The notes beneath the pieces were generated by a model that was not told the DNA's origin, ran no database searches, and saw only the letters and a list, made by a program, of their open reading frames with translations. Below are positions 9,113-20,725 of a stretch of 64,000 nucleotides of DNA, piece by piece (position 1 is the stretch's first letter; each line of letters begins with the position of its first letter). Source of the stretch: Rhipicephalus microplus (lineage: Eukaryota; Arthropoda; Arachnida; Ixodida; Ixodidae); contig NC_134701.1 in the NCBI RefSeq assembly GCF_043290135.1, positions 65,975,502 through 66,039,501 of the forward strand. The letters are read 5' to 3'. A program made the position numbers and the translations under genes.

Positions 9113-12100
9113 TTAGGTCACGGACCTCGGAGGGGAGAGACGTGTTTGTAAAGGTCCAACGTCTTTTCGCCCGAAATTCCGGTGTTGTTCTTCAGATAGG
9201 CTATTAAATGCTAATGATTCACTCATGTCGGTGGAGGACATTTCCATAAGTTCTTGAACTGGAAGATTGTTTCGCCATTGTTGCAAAAATTTTTTAACAT
9301 ATGTGTAATACACCGATGGCTGTTCGGCAGCTGGTCCTGTGTTGTTTACTAAACCGAAAACTCTTCTAGAGGTTTTTAGCAGATACACTAGGAGTTGCTT
9401 GCCTCGATACGATGAGTTCTCTAAGAGTGCCCAGGTGTTTTTGAGAGCCAACATGCGGCACAATACATCAAGGTTGGGTACACTGAGCCCTCCCCATTTT
9501 ACTGGTAGGCGAACCAAGGCTCTGGCGACAGCTTTGGCGTGGCCATCCCAAAAAAAAGGAGCCACACGCAGTAGCCACTCTCAGCAGAACCCGACGAGGT
9601 GGTCGAGCAATTCTGGCTACATAAAGAAGGGGCGCTGTTTTGCTGGATTTCATTAGATAAGCTCTTTCAGTAAAAGGTAGTTGGAACGTTCTGGCAACTT
9701 CGATGCGTCTGTCCACTTTCTGTTGGATTTCTTTCCATGTGGTGCGGGCTACCTCACCAGTCGAGAGGAAAGTTACACCTAAGACTTCAACGCCTTGAAC
9801 GATTTAAACGCCATCAGGGAACTCTTCAATGTACATTCCAAAGCACAATGCCTTGCTTTTTCCGGGATTAAGACGTGCTCCCGACAGGTAACTATACGTG
9901 TGGAATATTCGCAGAAAGGCTCTGTAGCTATCTATGTTCCGAATAAACAGCGAGATGTCACCGGCGTATACCGCTACTTTCACTTCGCCGAAGCATGGAA
10001 GAGGGAAACCGCGTAACGAAGTGCAGTCCTGGATTTGTTTCAATAATGGCTCTATGCATAATACAAAGTGGATTGCGGAGAGGGGACAGCCTTGTCGAAT
10101 GCCCCTACTTACTGCAGTAGGTTAAGATGTATAGCCATTCACTGCTAATGACGTTTCGATGTCTGTGTATAATAAGCGGGGGGTGTCGGTTAAATGGGCT
10201 GGGAAGCCATAACACTCAAGCACAGCGAAAAGATAGTTCCATTCTACGCGATCAAAAGCTTTTTCCTGATCCAAGGAAACAAAAATGCCAAATATCTGTG
10301 CTCTTGTAGCGTACGTGAATAAATCGCCAGTCAGAGCAAGCGAGGAATAGATCGTACGACCTGGGACACAGCATGTTTATATGTCGCTTACTATTTTCGG
10401 TAGAATGGTTGTTATGCGGTTTGCAAGGATGGCTGTCAATATATAATAATCCGAGTTAAGTAGCGAAATGGGCATCCACGCCCTTAAATAGGACGGCTCT
10501 CCCTCGCTTTTAAGCAACAGTATTACTCTGCTCTCATGAAACGTATTCAGTCTGATTCCGTCAGCAAGAAGGCCATTTAGCATTGTCAAAAGGTGGTCTT
10601 GTATTGTTTCAAGGAAGGTTTTGTAGAAACTCATAGGTATCCCGTCAGGGCCGGTGGCGGCGGTTGTGTTCATGCGCTGAAGCGCGATGCGTAATTCATC
10701 CAGCGTCACTGGGCTGCACAGACCATCACGGAGCTCCTCCGGTACGCGAGAAGTTCCCTCGCAAAACTCATTAACTATGGTGGTATAGTTCACGTCGTTT
10801 GCGTTCTCCGCCCTGATAAGATTCGAAAAATGTGTTCCAAAGACCCTCAATATGTCTTCTGCTCGTGTAGACTGTTCGCCGTTCGGCAACTGAACGAAAG
10901 GGACATGCATTTGTTCACCCAAGGAGCCGTTGCGAACACTTCGAAGAACACCTGGATCTGAAACTGGTCGTCCGTTGATAAAAGACTGCGCAGCCGTGCG
11001 CGAACTAAGACGTAGCAAAAGTTCGTACCACGCCTTTAACTGATCGAGATAGTCGTGCATTGCAAACGTCAGCGTATTGCCTCTGCGTACAACGCGCGCC
11101 TTTCGTAGCGTGTCGTTTATCTTTGTCGTCAGGCGCGCTTTCCTTTCGCGCTCCGCTTTGATAAGCTCGGCGCGCTAACTGTGTTTCAATGCGTCCCAGC
11201 TGCGGGGTGGCCAATGCGGCCTATCGCACGCTTGCTCTAGTGCATCGCGCAGTAGTGCTACGCTTTCCGGGTCGTGCACAATTGTGGTGTCCGTTTTCTA
11301 ATGGTTTCTAAAGGTAGTGGACTGTTCAAAGAAAAGTTTTACCGACACTGGAAAGTGGTCTGTAATGCATGGAGCGCTGGGAAATATAGGACTTCGCAGC
11401 TTTGGACATGTGTGGCTAGCACTTCAGGAAATTAGTAGCGATCTAGCCTGGTCATGTTGGAACCCCGTTGCCATGTTGCAACGAAGTCATTTCCGTGAAA
11501 GTCGACCCACGCATCCCCGAGCTTGATTTATTTGTGGGGTTTAACGTCCCAAAACCACCATATGATTATGAGAGACGCCGTAGTGGAGGGCTCCGGAAAT
11601 TTTGACCACCTGGGGTTCTTTAACGTGCACCCAAATCTGAGCACATGGGCCTCGACATTTCCGCCTCCATCGGAAATGCAGCCGCCGCAGCCGGGATTTG
11701 AACCCACGACCTGCGGGTCAACAGACAAGTACCTTATCCACTAGACCACCGCGGCGGGGCACGCATCCCTGAGCTTGAAGTTGCGGATGAGTTGTCGCAA
11801 TGCGCTAACTCCGCTATACTGTCTGCTTTCTCTGCGTCCGCGCGCATCTCTTTCGGTGTCCTCAACACAGTTAAAATCCCCTACTAAGAAAGTGGGGTAG
11901 CTGTCAAACATAAATGAGTCGAGTGAATTGAAAAACTCGGCCGTGCCCCCACGTTGAGCTGGGGCATATATTACGAGCGCCCTTAGTCGTCTGCCGTGAA
12001 GGTCAAAATCTACTGCTATTGTGCGACCGTCAAAACCATTAACACAGTGTGCTCTTCGACGTAACGCTCGTGTCAAAAAAACAACTCCAACTCCGCACAT

Positions 12101-12240
12101 GTTTGAATCGGTCAGCGAAAAAAAAAAAGCTTCGACTCCAAATTGCGAACAAAAGGATTGCACATCATAAGGGGTCTAAGAAGAGGATATCGACATGACG
12201 TGACCTTGCGAAGTGCCTGACTTCACTCTGCTTATCTTGG
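9113..12240 (-). pseudogene. LINE ORF2: APE endonuclease and reverse transcriptase
   Basis: From the 5' end on the minus strand: an endonuclease part with YAPAQRGG and FLVGDFNCVEDTERD (APE fold, Asp-Phe-Asn active-site strand) at 12163-11779, then the SINE insertion, then RT in pieces. The finger region contains MNTTAATGPDGIPMSFYK and LLNSDYYILTAILANRI (11060-10377). The palm appears as VYAGDISLF near 9975, where the catalytic ADD has become AGD. The C-terminal part runs to 9113. Several frame changes and stops, plus the lost catalytic Asp, make this non-functional. It normally nicks target DNA and copies LINE RNA. Confidence 0.85.
11527..11759 (-). mobile_element. Ruka-like tRNA-derived SINE with 19-bp target duplication
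   Basis: On the minus strand it starts with a tRNA-like head near 11759, with a B-box-like GGGTTCAAATCCC at about 11692-11704. The body contains ACGTTAAAGAACCCCAGG-type sequence and the end is GGGACGTTAAACCCCAC. It is flanked by CACGCATCCCCGAGCTTGA at 11508-11526 and the same 19 bases with one mismatch at 11760-11778, a clean target-site duplication. It interrupts the endonuclease of the Tx1-like LINE. A second copy lies at about 40935-41163. The family matches my recollection of Ruka-type SINEs of Rhipicephalus. Confidence 0.9.
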
Positions 12241-13682
12241 CGTCTGAAACCCCTGAAGTTTAAGGAGAGAAAATGCACCGTAGCCATTTTGAAAAGGGCG
12301 TGTGCGCGCAAACTTCCGCAAAGCCCATTTCAGAGGGTGGGGCGAGCGCTCAACGAGTGAACATGAATAAAAAGAGAAATGCTCTGACGTCGTCAGAGCA
12401 TTAGCGAGTTTTTGGGGCTTACTACTGTCCGTAGAGCCATCAGAGTCCGTGTTCGGTGAGTGGGCACGTTTCGTGGCGGGACGGTCAACTTCCATGGCGC
12501 TGGCACCGACACTCGCACCAGCGGCCGCACCTATAATCTGGTAAATGGCGTTAGACAGGCTTATCTTACGGGTCTGGGCAGAGGATTTGCCAGCGCGGGC
12601 GCTCAGCGTTATCGGTGGCATAATCACCGCCGTGGTCTTGACTGCGCCGATGACCGGAGCTTCTGCACGTGCCGTTGTTCTGGTGCCGCGTCCTATCGAA
12701 GCTCTCGGCGCCTCGGAGCTGCTGGTGGCGCCACCTATGTCTGAACTGTAGCACTCTTGGTCTCTGCTAAGTACGGGCACACTGGCTTCGACTTTGGATG
12801 AGCTGTGCTCTTCATAGGCGTCTGGCGAAAAGTCGCTGGTCTCGGACAGGTCGTGAGGGGTTGACGAGGCTTTCTCAGACAGGGGAGGCAGGTCTCCTGC
12901 GTCTTGTGGTTCAGTATGGGCGTCGGTATCGCTTGTGTCGGTGTCACTCGCAGGCTCGAGCACCGGATAATTGTCTTGCAATGCGGGCGTGAGGTCGGTA
13001 CACGCTTGTTCTTCAGTTGCCGCTGCTGCGGCCGCTGCGAAGGACTTTGGACGTACGCAGTCGGCTGTTGCATGGCTGCCCGAGCACTTGCGACACGGTT
13101 TTGCGCATCCCTTTGTGGCATGTACAAACACGTTGCAGCGTGTACAATGGGACGTGGCACAGTCTTTGGCAATGTGGCCAGCATTTCGGCATTTAGAGCA
13201 CACTTTCTTAACACCCCGGTAGCCACACAGGAAAATGTAGCCTTGAACTGTCAGAAAGTTCAGTATTTGGCTTTTCATTTCCACTCGCGCCACACGGACA
13301 CCTGTGCCAACCCCAGGGTGGCCCTTGAACACTGGCTCGTGGATATGTTGCCGTAGGCGGAGAGAGCAGTAGCTAGGGCTGCGTCGCTTACCCGCAGCGG
13401 TATCCGGAAGACTGTGACGTGGACTATTTCAGGACCTACGCTGACTATAGAAACTGATTCGCCGTTCAAGAGAATGGCGCCCCGGCTCTTCAGCTTGGTG
13501 GCTGCTTGGACGTTTGCGGCTGCGGCGCCGAATTTTGTACCTCCTATGTGCTGGAGGGACTTGATACCGGCTATGCTGGTTACTGCTTCAAGGACATCTA
13601 TGATGTCGTCGACGGTGCTCCCCTCTGGAGCGCTGAAGTTAAAGCAACGAGCTTTTGGCGGTGGCGCTGCGAAAGCCATCAC
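12232..13682 (-). pseudogene. LINE ORF1 with CCHC zinc knuckles
   Basis: Two overlapping minus-strand frames (13682-13275 and 13332-12232) make up one ORF1 with a frameshift near 13320. The N-terminal part has the RRM-like region of LINE ORF1 proteins (FNFSAPEGSTVDDIIDVLEA). After the shift come three knuckles: CSKCRNAGHIAKDC, CTRCNVFVHATKGC and CRKCSGSHATADC. An acidic, Ser-rich C-terminal part follows. The protein would bind LINE RNA in the ribonucleoprotein. The stop at about 12232 lies just upstream of ORF2. Confidence 0.83.
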
Positions 13683-13852
13683 ACTTCCGTCCTGGCCCTG
13701 GCTCCCACGGATAGCGCTGTGGTGCCTGGGCGTTGGCTCACGATGAAGGCCTGGACAGAGCCATGGGGGTGTCCAGCGGTTCGCTTGATGCTCGAGGAGA
13801 TGGGGTCGACGACTGGCAGCGTGCCTGGTCGCGGGAATCCCGGCACCAGGTC

Positions 13853-14023
13853 AGCGGCGAACGCAGCGTCGGCCGTCGATCAACTACTGACAAGCGGCGA
13901 AGTGCGTCGGCATTTATACTCTTGCCATCGAATGTTCTAGCGTTGTCGCTGGCGGTGGCATAGGTTCCAGAATAATCTGTACAGTTCGCAGAGTGGGTGT
14001 GATCCTATCAAAATGGAACGTGG

Positions 14024-14024
<1 letters not shown>
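13853..14024 (-). repeat. Gypsy-1 5' LTR, distal piece
   Basis: AGCGGCGAACG, GATCAACTA, TGACAAGCGGC and GTCGGCATTTATACTCTT are shared in order with the intact LTR at 6690-6765. The piece ends ATGGAACGTGGA, matching the outer LTR end with a mutated terminus, and is followed at once by (TA)n. Together with 8198-8289 it reconstitutes most of one LTR around the LINE. Confidence 0.8.
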
Positions 14025-14087
<63 letters not shown>

Positions 14088-14106
14088 TTATTTATTTATT
14101 TATATA
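14025..14106. repeat. (TA)n microsatellite with a TTTA patch
   Basis: Pure TA to about 14083, then four TTTA units, then TA again. It abuts the outer end of the Gypsy-1 LTR and the tail side of a minus-strand SINE copy. Confidence 0.95.
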
Positions 14107-14392
14107 TATATAAAGTTTACATAAGGGCTCGTTCTTGCGTGTTTTCACAAAACATAATAACATCTAACAGACAGTAATGCCAAGGAATGTATAGGGGAAG
14201 TTATTAGAACAAATGGAATTTAAATAAGAAGAAAGAAAAGTGGGCGAAAAAATAACTTGCCGTGAGCAGGAGTAACCAGCCGTTCCTGCTCAAGGCTGGT
14301 TATTTTTTCACTCACTTTTCTTTCTTCTTATTTCCATTGCATTTGTTCTAATACCTTCCCCTATACATTCCTTGGCAATACTGTCTGTTAGA

Positions 14393-14396
<4 letters not shown>
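14107..14396. mobile_element. Fold-back pair of SINE 3' halves
   Basis: Two copies of the 3' half of the (TA)-tailed SINE lie head to head as an imperfect inverted repeat: left arm about 14161-14271 and right arm about 14284-14394, with about 12 bp between. Both arms carry CTAACAGACAGTA at the outer side and GAGCAGG at the inner side. Each outer end passes into a (TA)n tract, matching the tail of the single copies. The tRNA-like heads are missing from both. Confidence 0.85.

Positions 14397-14454
<58 letters not shown>
14397..14454. repeat. (TA)n microsatellite between SINE and I-like LINE
   Basis: About 58 bp of pure TA between the fold-back SINE and the 3' end of the I-like LINE. The LINE's far (5') end at 20557 also touches a TA tract. 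Confidence 0.97.
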
Positions 14455-14456
<2 letters not shown>

Positions 14457-15681
14457 CGTAGGAAGGCAGTGACTGATGGTAGACGCAGTGAATGAAGAAA
14501 TGCTTTTGGAATAAAAATGGTGGTTATGCCATGCCTCTCAGTCATCATAGCTAGTTAGTAATGTGGGGTCTTATGGTACAAAAGCAAGAATAGCTATAAT
14601 GCGCCAGACACTATGTGATTTTGATAATAGGGTTATATTGTGAGATGAAAACAGATTTTCCTTTACAGTTTTTTAAAGAACTGTGGCCTCTAGAAACCGA
14701 AAAAAATCCTCTATGAGGATGATCGCATTTTATAACAGAAATAAGATTGGGTGTTAAGGTGTTTGGGTTCTGTAAAATTCGTTAAAATGGGTGTGTCTTC
14801 TTTTTTTCAAGGACTGGGAATGCTATTAAAATGTAATTGATAGTCAGTGGTTTGCAATGTTCGCATTTTGGCTAATGTTCTCCGCGCTGTAAAAAGTTGT
14901 CGGTGAGGTGAGTATGACATATCTGCAGGCGGCATAGTGTTACTTCGATGAAGAGCTTCTGGTGACTGCATAACGTTCATTTTAGCAAATTAGGCTTGAC
15001 AATTTTAAGCATTTTGTGCACTTGAGCCTGCCACTCTCGTTGCCATTTTGCTCAAAAGGCTGTCCGACATCAGCTAAAACAGTCTTCGAATGGTACCCTT
15101 ATATCTGCTATGCTTTTATGACTTGCTCTTGTTGCTACCCTGTCTGCCGTTTCGTTTCCTGGGATACCAACATGGCTCGCCACCCATAAAAGTATGATTG
15201 TCTTGCCATTTTTTTCAGCTCTGTTTACCTTCTGTAAAATGTCGCGAAGAAACAGTTCGCTTTCCGACCTTGAATGTAGGGTTTTTAACGCCTCAGTGTA
15301 TATCGCCTGAGGGTTTTTAACGCCTCAGAGTTTTTTTTTTGGTTTCTTGATAAAATTTCTTCCAGAGCAATCAAAAGAACATATACTACTGCTGTGAAGA
15401 CATATACAAATGGCGGCAGTCTCATGCATGTTTCTGAGTGTTTTGATATGACTGCACTTCCTGTATGTTCTTGAGTTTTTGATTCTTTAGTGCAGTAATC
15501 AGAATTTGTGTTATATTTTTCTTCTATAGCTAGAAAATCCTGGATAACTTGTTCCCGTGGAGTTTCCTACTTCCTTAATTGAGTTAGGGTAATGTCAGTG
15601 TAGTACGCGAAGTCCAACTATGGAGGAAGTTTTTCCGCGGCATTCGGACAACGCTTAGCACCTGATTCGGCACCTTATATT
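14455..15681 (-). other. 3' part of the I-like LINE, very degraded
   Basis: No long frame survives. Position downstream of RT suggests the RNase H domain and 3' UTR. On the minus strand near 15120-15180 there are short stretches compatible with an RNase H region (in I-group LINEs it follows RT), but I cannot show the catalytic residues. The terminal 100 bp are the LINE tail. Confidence 0.5.
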
Positions 15682-17336
15682 CTAAACATATTTCTTGAAA
15701 GCGCTGGAGAAGTGGTCTTCGTGTGACGTCTGTTGTTGTATCGTATTTGGTACCGATGTGAGAGATAATAGTGCAACATATGTGGCTTGGTTTTGATTGG
15801 GTTCATAATACATATATTGCAGTAAGTAGTGCTCTTCTTTGTTACACGCAAAGCTCGATGCCTTCAACATATAAACTCTGGACGGCTGAAATTCTATACG
15901 CCCCAGTCGCCAAGTGCAATCCGTGATTCTGTATTGGGTCAAGAATTTGGAGGTAAGATTTTCTGGCTGACCCGTAAATAACGCTGTCATAGCCACGTAT
16001 GCAGCGCACAATCGAGCGGTATATGCGTAAAAGGCAGACTCGATGGGCACCCCAGTGTTTCCACGATACTATCTTCAGTATTTCAAGCTCCTTGTTTGCT
16101 TTCTTTTTTTGTATAATTCGTGTGCAAAATGAAGTTTAGTTTTCTGTCAAAGACTAGACCCAGGAACAAGTGTTGCGACTTGAGTGGCAGTGCACTATTG
16201 TTTATTTCAAGAACGGGGTCCGGATACAAGCCACGCTTTGGCGAAAAAAAGTATGGTAACGGTTTTCTAAGTAGAAAATCGAAAGGCGTTTTGATTGGCC
16301 TATTTGGTCAGATTGTTGATGGTTAGCTGCAGCTGGCCTTCACATGCAGATATACTTTAAGCCCGATATGCTATCTGAAGATCGTCAACATAGAATGAGT
16401 GCTTTGTTGAGGGTGGGATTACTGAATTGATTTTGACTACGAGGAGTGTAGTACTTATCACGCAGCCCTGCGGCACACCAACCTCTCGGAAAAAGAAACA
16501 CGTGATAGTGCGGAGCCCAACCGTGCCTGAAAGTTTTGGTTTGATGGAAAGTCAGAAAATCTATGAAGCATTCTTCCGCGTATTCCGAGATTCGCCAGTG
16601 TTCTCAGTATACCGTACCACCACGTGGTATAGTAAGTATCTCCAGGTCTAAAAACACTACTAGGTAGTGTTGCCTAGTAAGAAGGCCTCATGTGCTGTGT
16701 GTTCGAGACGAACAAGAAGATCGATCGTTGAAAGGCCTTTCTTATATGCACACTGATGATCATAATGCAGGTTGTCTAATTCAAGGGTGTATGTTAGTCT
16801 GATGCTCCTTATGCTTTCGTGGGAATTTACCATGCAGCTTGTAAGTGCTATGAGCCCATAGCTACCAGGTGAAGTCGGTGGTTTTCCAGTTTTTAGAAAT
16901 GGCACAATGGTTGCCATTTTTTATTTTGTGAGCATTTTACCACTTTTTCAAATCACGTTAAAGAAATTTTATAAAGCCTGCATGGCAGCTTGTGACAGGT
17001 GCGCGAGCATTGCATAATGAATTCCGTCCGGCCGGACTGCTGTGTGTTTTCTGTGCGAAAGTACAGTGTTTAACTCTTGGATTGTCAAAAGAACGTAGTC
17101 TTGTATGCCAGAAAAAGATGGCATGTAATTGAAGAACAGGATATAATGTAAAAGTGTTCCCCTAGAATGTCCGCCTGCTCTTCTATAGATTTCTGTCTGC
17201 CTGGGTCTGTAAGTATGGGCATTAGCAGATGAAAAGTAGTAGCCGCTGAATTTTCTAACCTGGTTCCACATTTTCGTGAATGTGGTTGTGCCATTTGTTG
17301 TAGATATATACTTAGGTCAGGACAGTTTTTCGGCAT
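15682..17336 (-). pseudogene. I-like LINE ORF2: reverse transcriptase
   Basis: RT blocks in order on the minus strand: NTVLSHRKHTAVRPDGIHY (near 17030), FLKTGKPPTSPGSYGLIAL and HYDHQCAYKKGLSTID (16917-16660), then VGVPQGCVIS near 16480, the palm SFYVDDLQIAYRA near 16390, and a thumb region to 15682. The catalytic YVDD pair is intact. Frames change several times and there are stops, for example in the region after the palm, so no protein could be made. Confidence 0.8.
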
Positions 17337-18087
17337 CTCTACGAGTATATTGTGCTTTTTCTTTAGCCCTTTTGAACGAGAGAAGGTTTCCTATGTGTGG
17401 TAGCTACGAAAGTTGCGCCATGCTTTATTTTGTAGTTTTTTTTTTTTTTGGCTTTTGCACACTCACGGGTCCACCATGGCTTAAACTTTCTTCCCATTAG
17501 TCTTGAAATCTGGGAAACAGCTTGCTCTGCTGCAGTCACAATACAAGCAGTGAACTTGTCATTTATTTATTCCTTTGTTAAGTGTTCAGAGAACTCATCC
17601 TGTAGATTAGCTTTCTGTTTAAACAAAGGCTAGTTAGCTTGGTGAAACTTCCAACGCTGTGGGCGAGAGTGTATGGTTGGAAGTGGTGATGTTAGCTTTA
17701 CAACCGACGGTAGATGGTCACCACAGTGAGGATTGTTTATTATTTCCCATGTTAAATCAGCAAACAGTGAGCTAAAGCACAATGCCAAATCCAAGCTACA
17801 CATGGTTTCGGTGCCTGGAAAGTAGTATGTTGGTGATCCAGTGTTTAAAAAACAAACATTGTTAGAATAAAATCTTTAATTAGCTCTCCTCTACTGTCAA
17901 TCTTTACACTACCCTATATATGTTGTTCGCATTGAAGTCTGCTGCATTCAGAAAAGGTTCATGTAGCTGTTCCACAATCAATCCTATATCTTTTACTATA
18001 AAAAGTATAAGAGGTGGAATGTATATGGAACAAACAGTGATAGCTTTATGTGACAGAATGGTGACTGCTGCCATTTCAATGCAGCTG

Positions 18088-18330
18088 TTAACTATAACTT
18101 ATCTTGCCACTATACCACTTCGGACAATAATGGCGACGCCGCCCGATGGTCGGTTGCCTTGTGAGTGGTCGCGACGTATAACAGTGTAACCTTTTAGTAT
18201 TTTGGTCTTTTGGTCTCATATTTGTTTCCTGCATGCATAACGCTGCAGGAGAGAAGCTTGTAAATATGCCCTTACCGTCACTCAGGTTTGATGTCATGCC
18301 TTTGCAATTCCAATGAACGATGTGTGCCAT
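18088..18330 (-). pseudogene. I-like LINE ORF2 N-terminus: APE endonuclease
   Basis: The frame begins MAHIVHWNCKGMTSNLSDGK and continues to LCMQETNMRPKD. The Trp-Asn-Cys/Arg-Gly strand and the Gln-Glu-Thr active-site motif are the first two APE endonuclease motifs of LINEs. The methionine at 18330 is a plausible ORF2 start. The rest of the endonuclease between 18088 and 17336 is in broken frames. Confidence 0.8.
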
Positions 18331-18359
18331 TATGTGAAATGTTGTGTATATATTTAGTA

Positions 18360-19240
18360 CTTCGAGTTAGTTGTGCGTGAGCTAAACAAAATTGGCATCG
18401 TATCTGCATGTTACACTGTAAATATCGTTTAAATTCGATAATTTTGCGTCTGGAGAGATTGAGCTAATACTCTGCGCAAGAAAATTGGTGAATGGCATTC
18501 TTGAGGCGCTGTGTTAGACTGCCCCGAGCATGCAGCGGAGGCGAACGAGTGCACCAAGTCACGTGAGACACGAACGCTATCTCGCAGTTATTTGGAAAAC
18601 AAAGCGTACGCGCTCTGTGCGGCTGTCTCGGAGGTGATAAGGTGTAGAACGCAAGGCGACGCGTAGGTGCCACCACCGTGTCGTCTTAGAAAAGCGTTGG
18701 AAACACTTACCTTTTTCGTGGAAGTGTTACACAGTTAGCGCAACGTAACAAAAGCTACGGTCCTTATAATTACCTATGTATGCCCTTTCTAGTAAGAGAC
18801 ATGCATACAGGATATTCACGTGTTGTTATGGTGCCTCATATATGTGAAATAATTGCTTTTCAATCGATTATTGAACAAGTATGAACGCTGAATCATGAGT
18901 AATTTTGGTGGGCACTGCGGATGGGGTCGACTGTTTGGAGTATCATTTGGCCACTTTCGTGTTGTTTAGGGTACCGTTTAGCTGCGCCTGTCAGGCTTTC
19001 CGTGTCCGATGGACTCACGTCCATGGAATATGCACAACTAGGGTACTCAACACTGCTGGTGCTAGCAAAAATACTGGCCTTTTCAAGAGAGGATGGCTAC
19101 TTCGCACCGTCGTTGAGACATCCTTTGCCACAATATAAGGTTGGCTGGCGCCAACAATGATCCAAGCTTTAGGGCCTCCCTAAAAAGGCACTTGGTGCCT
19201 TTTTTGCTCTTGTGTGAGAGACGGATTGCGGCCAATAGGT
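18360..19240 (-). other. ORF1-ORF2 interval of the I-like LINE, possibly with another insertion
   Basis: No long frame. The part at 18900-19200 can be read as a degraded continuation of ORF1. The part at 18480-18720 is more GC-rich and looks like a separate repeat that I have seen in ticks but cannot name. No zinc or RT motif is seen. Confidence 0.45.
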
Positions 19241-19241
19241 C

Positions 19242-19748
19242 CTAGAGTTCAACCTCAGTGCTTACAGAGACCATTGGCGGTGCCTTCCCCCTCTGCACCG
19301 CTTCAGCGTGGGTGCCCTTTTGGACGAGCGCCACTCGCTTGCGTGCTCCTGAATACGGTATTTTTTCTTTGGTTTTCAGTGTAAGTATGTCCTTTTGTTT
19401 TCGCCATTCTGGGCAGGAACACGAGTATGCTGCATGGGGCCACTTGCAGTTCACACAGCCTAAAACGTTGGTGCACTCCCCATCAATATGTTCATTCTTG
19501 CCGCATTTCACACAGGTTCGATTACCACGACATGAATGGTGCCTGTGCCCGAGCCGCTGGCACAGGAGGCACCTACGACCATTAGGTATGTAGGGCCTCA
19601 CACGGACGTATAGGTATGCTACCTCAACGGCTGTAGAAAGAGTCGTGCTTGCAAAGGTTAGTACTAAATTTCTTCTGCCGGTTTTCTTGCTGTCTCTACG
19701 GATGATTGCTCGTCTGGCAAGTACACCTTGATCCGCTAGAGCTTCCAC
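19242..19748 (-). pseudogene. I-like LINE ORF1 (Gag-like, three zinc knuckles)
   Basis: The frame is open for 168 codons. It contains YVRVRPYIPNGRRCLLCQRL and three knuckles: CLLCQRLGHRHHSC, CVKCGKNEHIDGEC and CVNCKWPHAAYSCSC. It then has PEWRKQKDILTLKTKEKI, a segment typical of ORF1 proteins of the I/LOA/R1 groups. It would coat LINE RNA. The N-terminal part upstream of 19748 is broken by a stop. It is the best preserved coding part of this LINE. Confidence 0.85.
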
Positions 19749-19749
19749 A

Positions 19750-20555
19750 ATTTCTTGGTCAGTGCACTTGATTAGCTCATTGTCGTATACTACTCCTCAC
19801 GTGTTATAGAGAGATTGGTGAGCTGTTACATGAACTTTCTGTTGTCCAATTTTAAAGTGTTTGATTTGTCGCTTTGTTCTTTATTTTACACTTCTACGAG
19901 ATCTCCTGAATTCATTTTTTGCTCTGTATTTGCTTCCAATGCATTCTTTGATTGCTTTTGAAATCTGAAATTATGTGTCCAGAACCTTTTCTCAGTCAAT
20001 GACATTACAACAAAACATTGTGTAGTCGCTCTCTTTAGTGAGCAATTTTTTTATTTCCTTAGGTGCGACCCCTTTTACGGCACCAATCATTGTGGAAAGG
20101 GGGGCACCTTTCTCCATGGAAAACCATGCTCATTCGGTAGCTATGCTGGTCACCCACCATGTAGCCCAACAAGGGGAATGTATACAGACGTTAGCCATAC
20201 ATTGCTACTATAAACCTATGGTGCTGACCAAGGGAGGTTAGACCCGCTGGGTTAACCATAGCCGCAAGGAAACGCGGAAGTAAACGTAAAGGAGAGGATG
20301 ACAGGACAGGTAAAAAGTTGGTGATAAACACGAAGATGAAGGAAGAGATAGAAGGGAAAGGTGACTGCCAATTTTCTCTGGGTCGGTTAGCCTAGGGGTG
20401 CCGTCTACAAGAAGCCGGGGCCAAAGGGGCATGTTGCCTCCACTGGGGGGCTTTAAAGATCCAAGCACCCAGCGTCGACTCAATCTCCCCGTTATCTTGG
20501 GTCCGTGGTGTCGCTACACACCAAACGCCTACTTACACAGACACCCCTGCGGGGA

Positions 20556-20557
<2 letters not shown>
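19750..20557 (-). other. 5' leader and degraded N-terminus of the I-like LINE
   Basis: On the minus strand the first bases from 20557 are GACTCCCCGCAGGGGTGTC, which contains the small palindrome CCCCGCAGGGG. A GC-rich leader runs to about 20240, followed by a degraded ORF1 N-terminus. LINEs of this type carry an internal promoter at the very 5' end, so promoter activity here is an inference. No other gene is seen. Confidence 0.6.

Positions 20558-20589
<32 letters not shown>
20558..20589. repeat. Short (TA)n between I-like LINE and Gypsy-2
   Basis: About 30 bp of TA joining the 5' end of the I-like LINE to the first base of the Gypsy-2 LTR. Confidence 0.95.
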
Positions 20590-20592
<3 letters not shown>

Positions 20593-20725
20593 AACAGACT
20601 GGAAAAGGGTAGAGAGGAGAAGCAGAGGAAGACGAATGGTCTTGGCACGATCGCAGTGTGCTGCCGCAAAGGACCATCGTTCACCTCCTGTAAATAAAGC
20701 CATCTTATCACAGCTCGCTGTTACA
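20590..20725 (+). repeat. Gypsy-2 5' LTR
   Basis: Begins TGTAACAGAC and ends CGCTGTTACA, so the outer 7 bases form a perfect inverted repeat. An AATAAA signal sits at about 20693. The LTR is short for a Gypsy element. The next bases (GTTGTGGTAGACG) would hold the primer-binding site, but I do not recognise the tRNA. Confidence 0.93.

Larger units (their letters stand above)
8290..13852 (-). mobile_element. Tx1/L1-like LINE inserted in the Gypsy-1 LTR
   Basis: A two-ORF non-LTR retrotransposon on the minus strand. The 3' end is at about 8290 with an AATAAA signal close to the terminus. The coding order is ORF1 with zinc knuckles (13682-12232), then ORF2 with APE endonuclease and RT (about 12240-9113). 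RT blocks such as TGPDGIPMSFYKTF and LLNSDYYILTAILANRI resemble the L1/Tx1 group more than RTE, CR1 or I. It splits the Gypsy-1 5' LTR, so it is younger than Gypsy-1. A target duplication is not obvious. A SINE has inserted within the endonuclease. Confidence 0.83.
14455..20557 (-). mobile_element. I-like LINE with ORF1, endonuclease and RT, full length but dead
   Basis: A minus-strand LINE of about 6.1 kb. The 5' end at about 20557 has a GC-rich leader (20557-20240) and the 3' end at 14455 lies against (TA)n. Order: 5' leader, ORF1 with three zinc knuckles, ORF2 with endonuclease, RT with YVDD, and downstream sequence in which an RNase H domain would be expected. The terminal ACCATAAGACCCCACATTA-type sequence near 14560 resembles 3' ends of tick I/LOA-group LINEs. 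There are many stops and frame changes. Both ends abut TA microsatellite. Confidence 0.8.

Noticed and set aside
12460..13746. Plus-strand open frames of 90-150 codons
   Set aside because: They are antisense shadows of LINE ORF1, where GC-rich sequence leaves several frames open.
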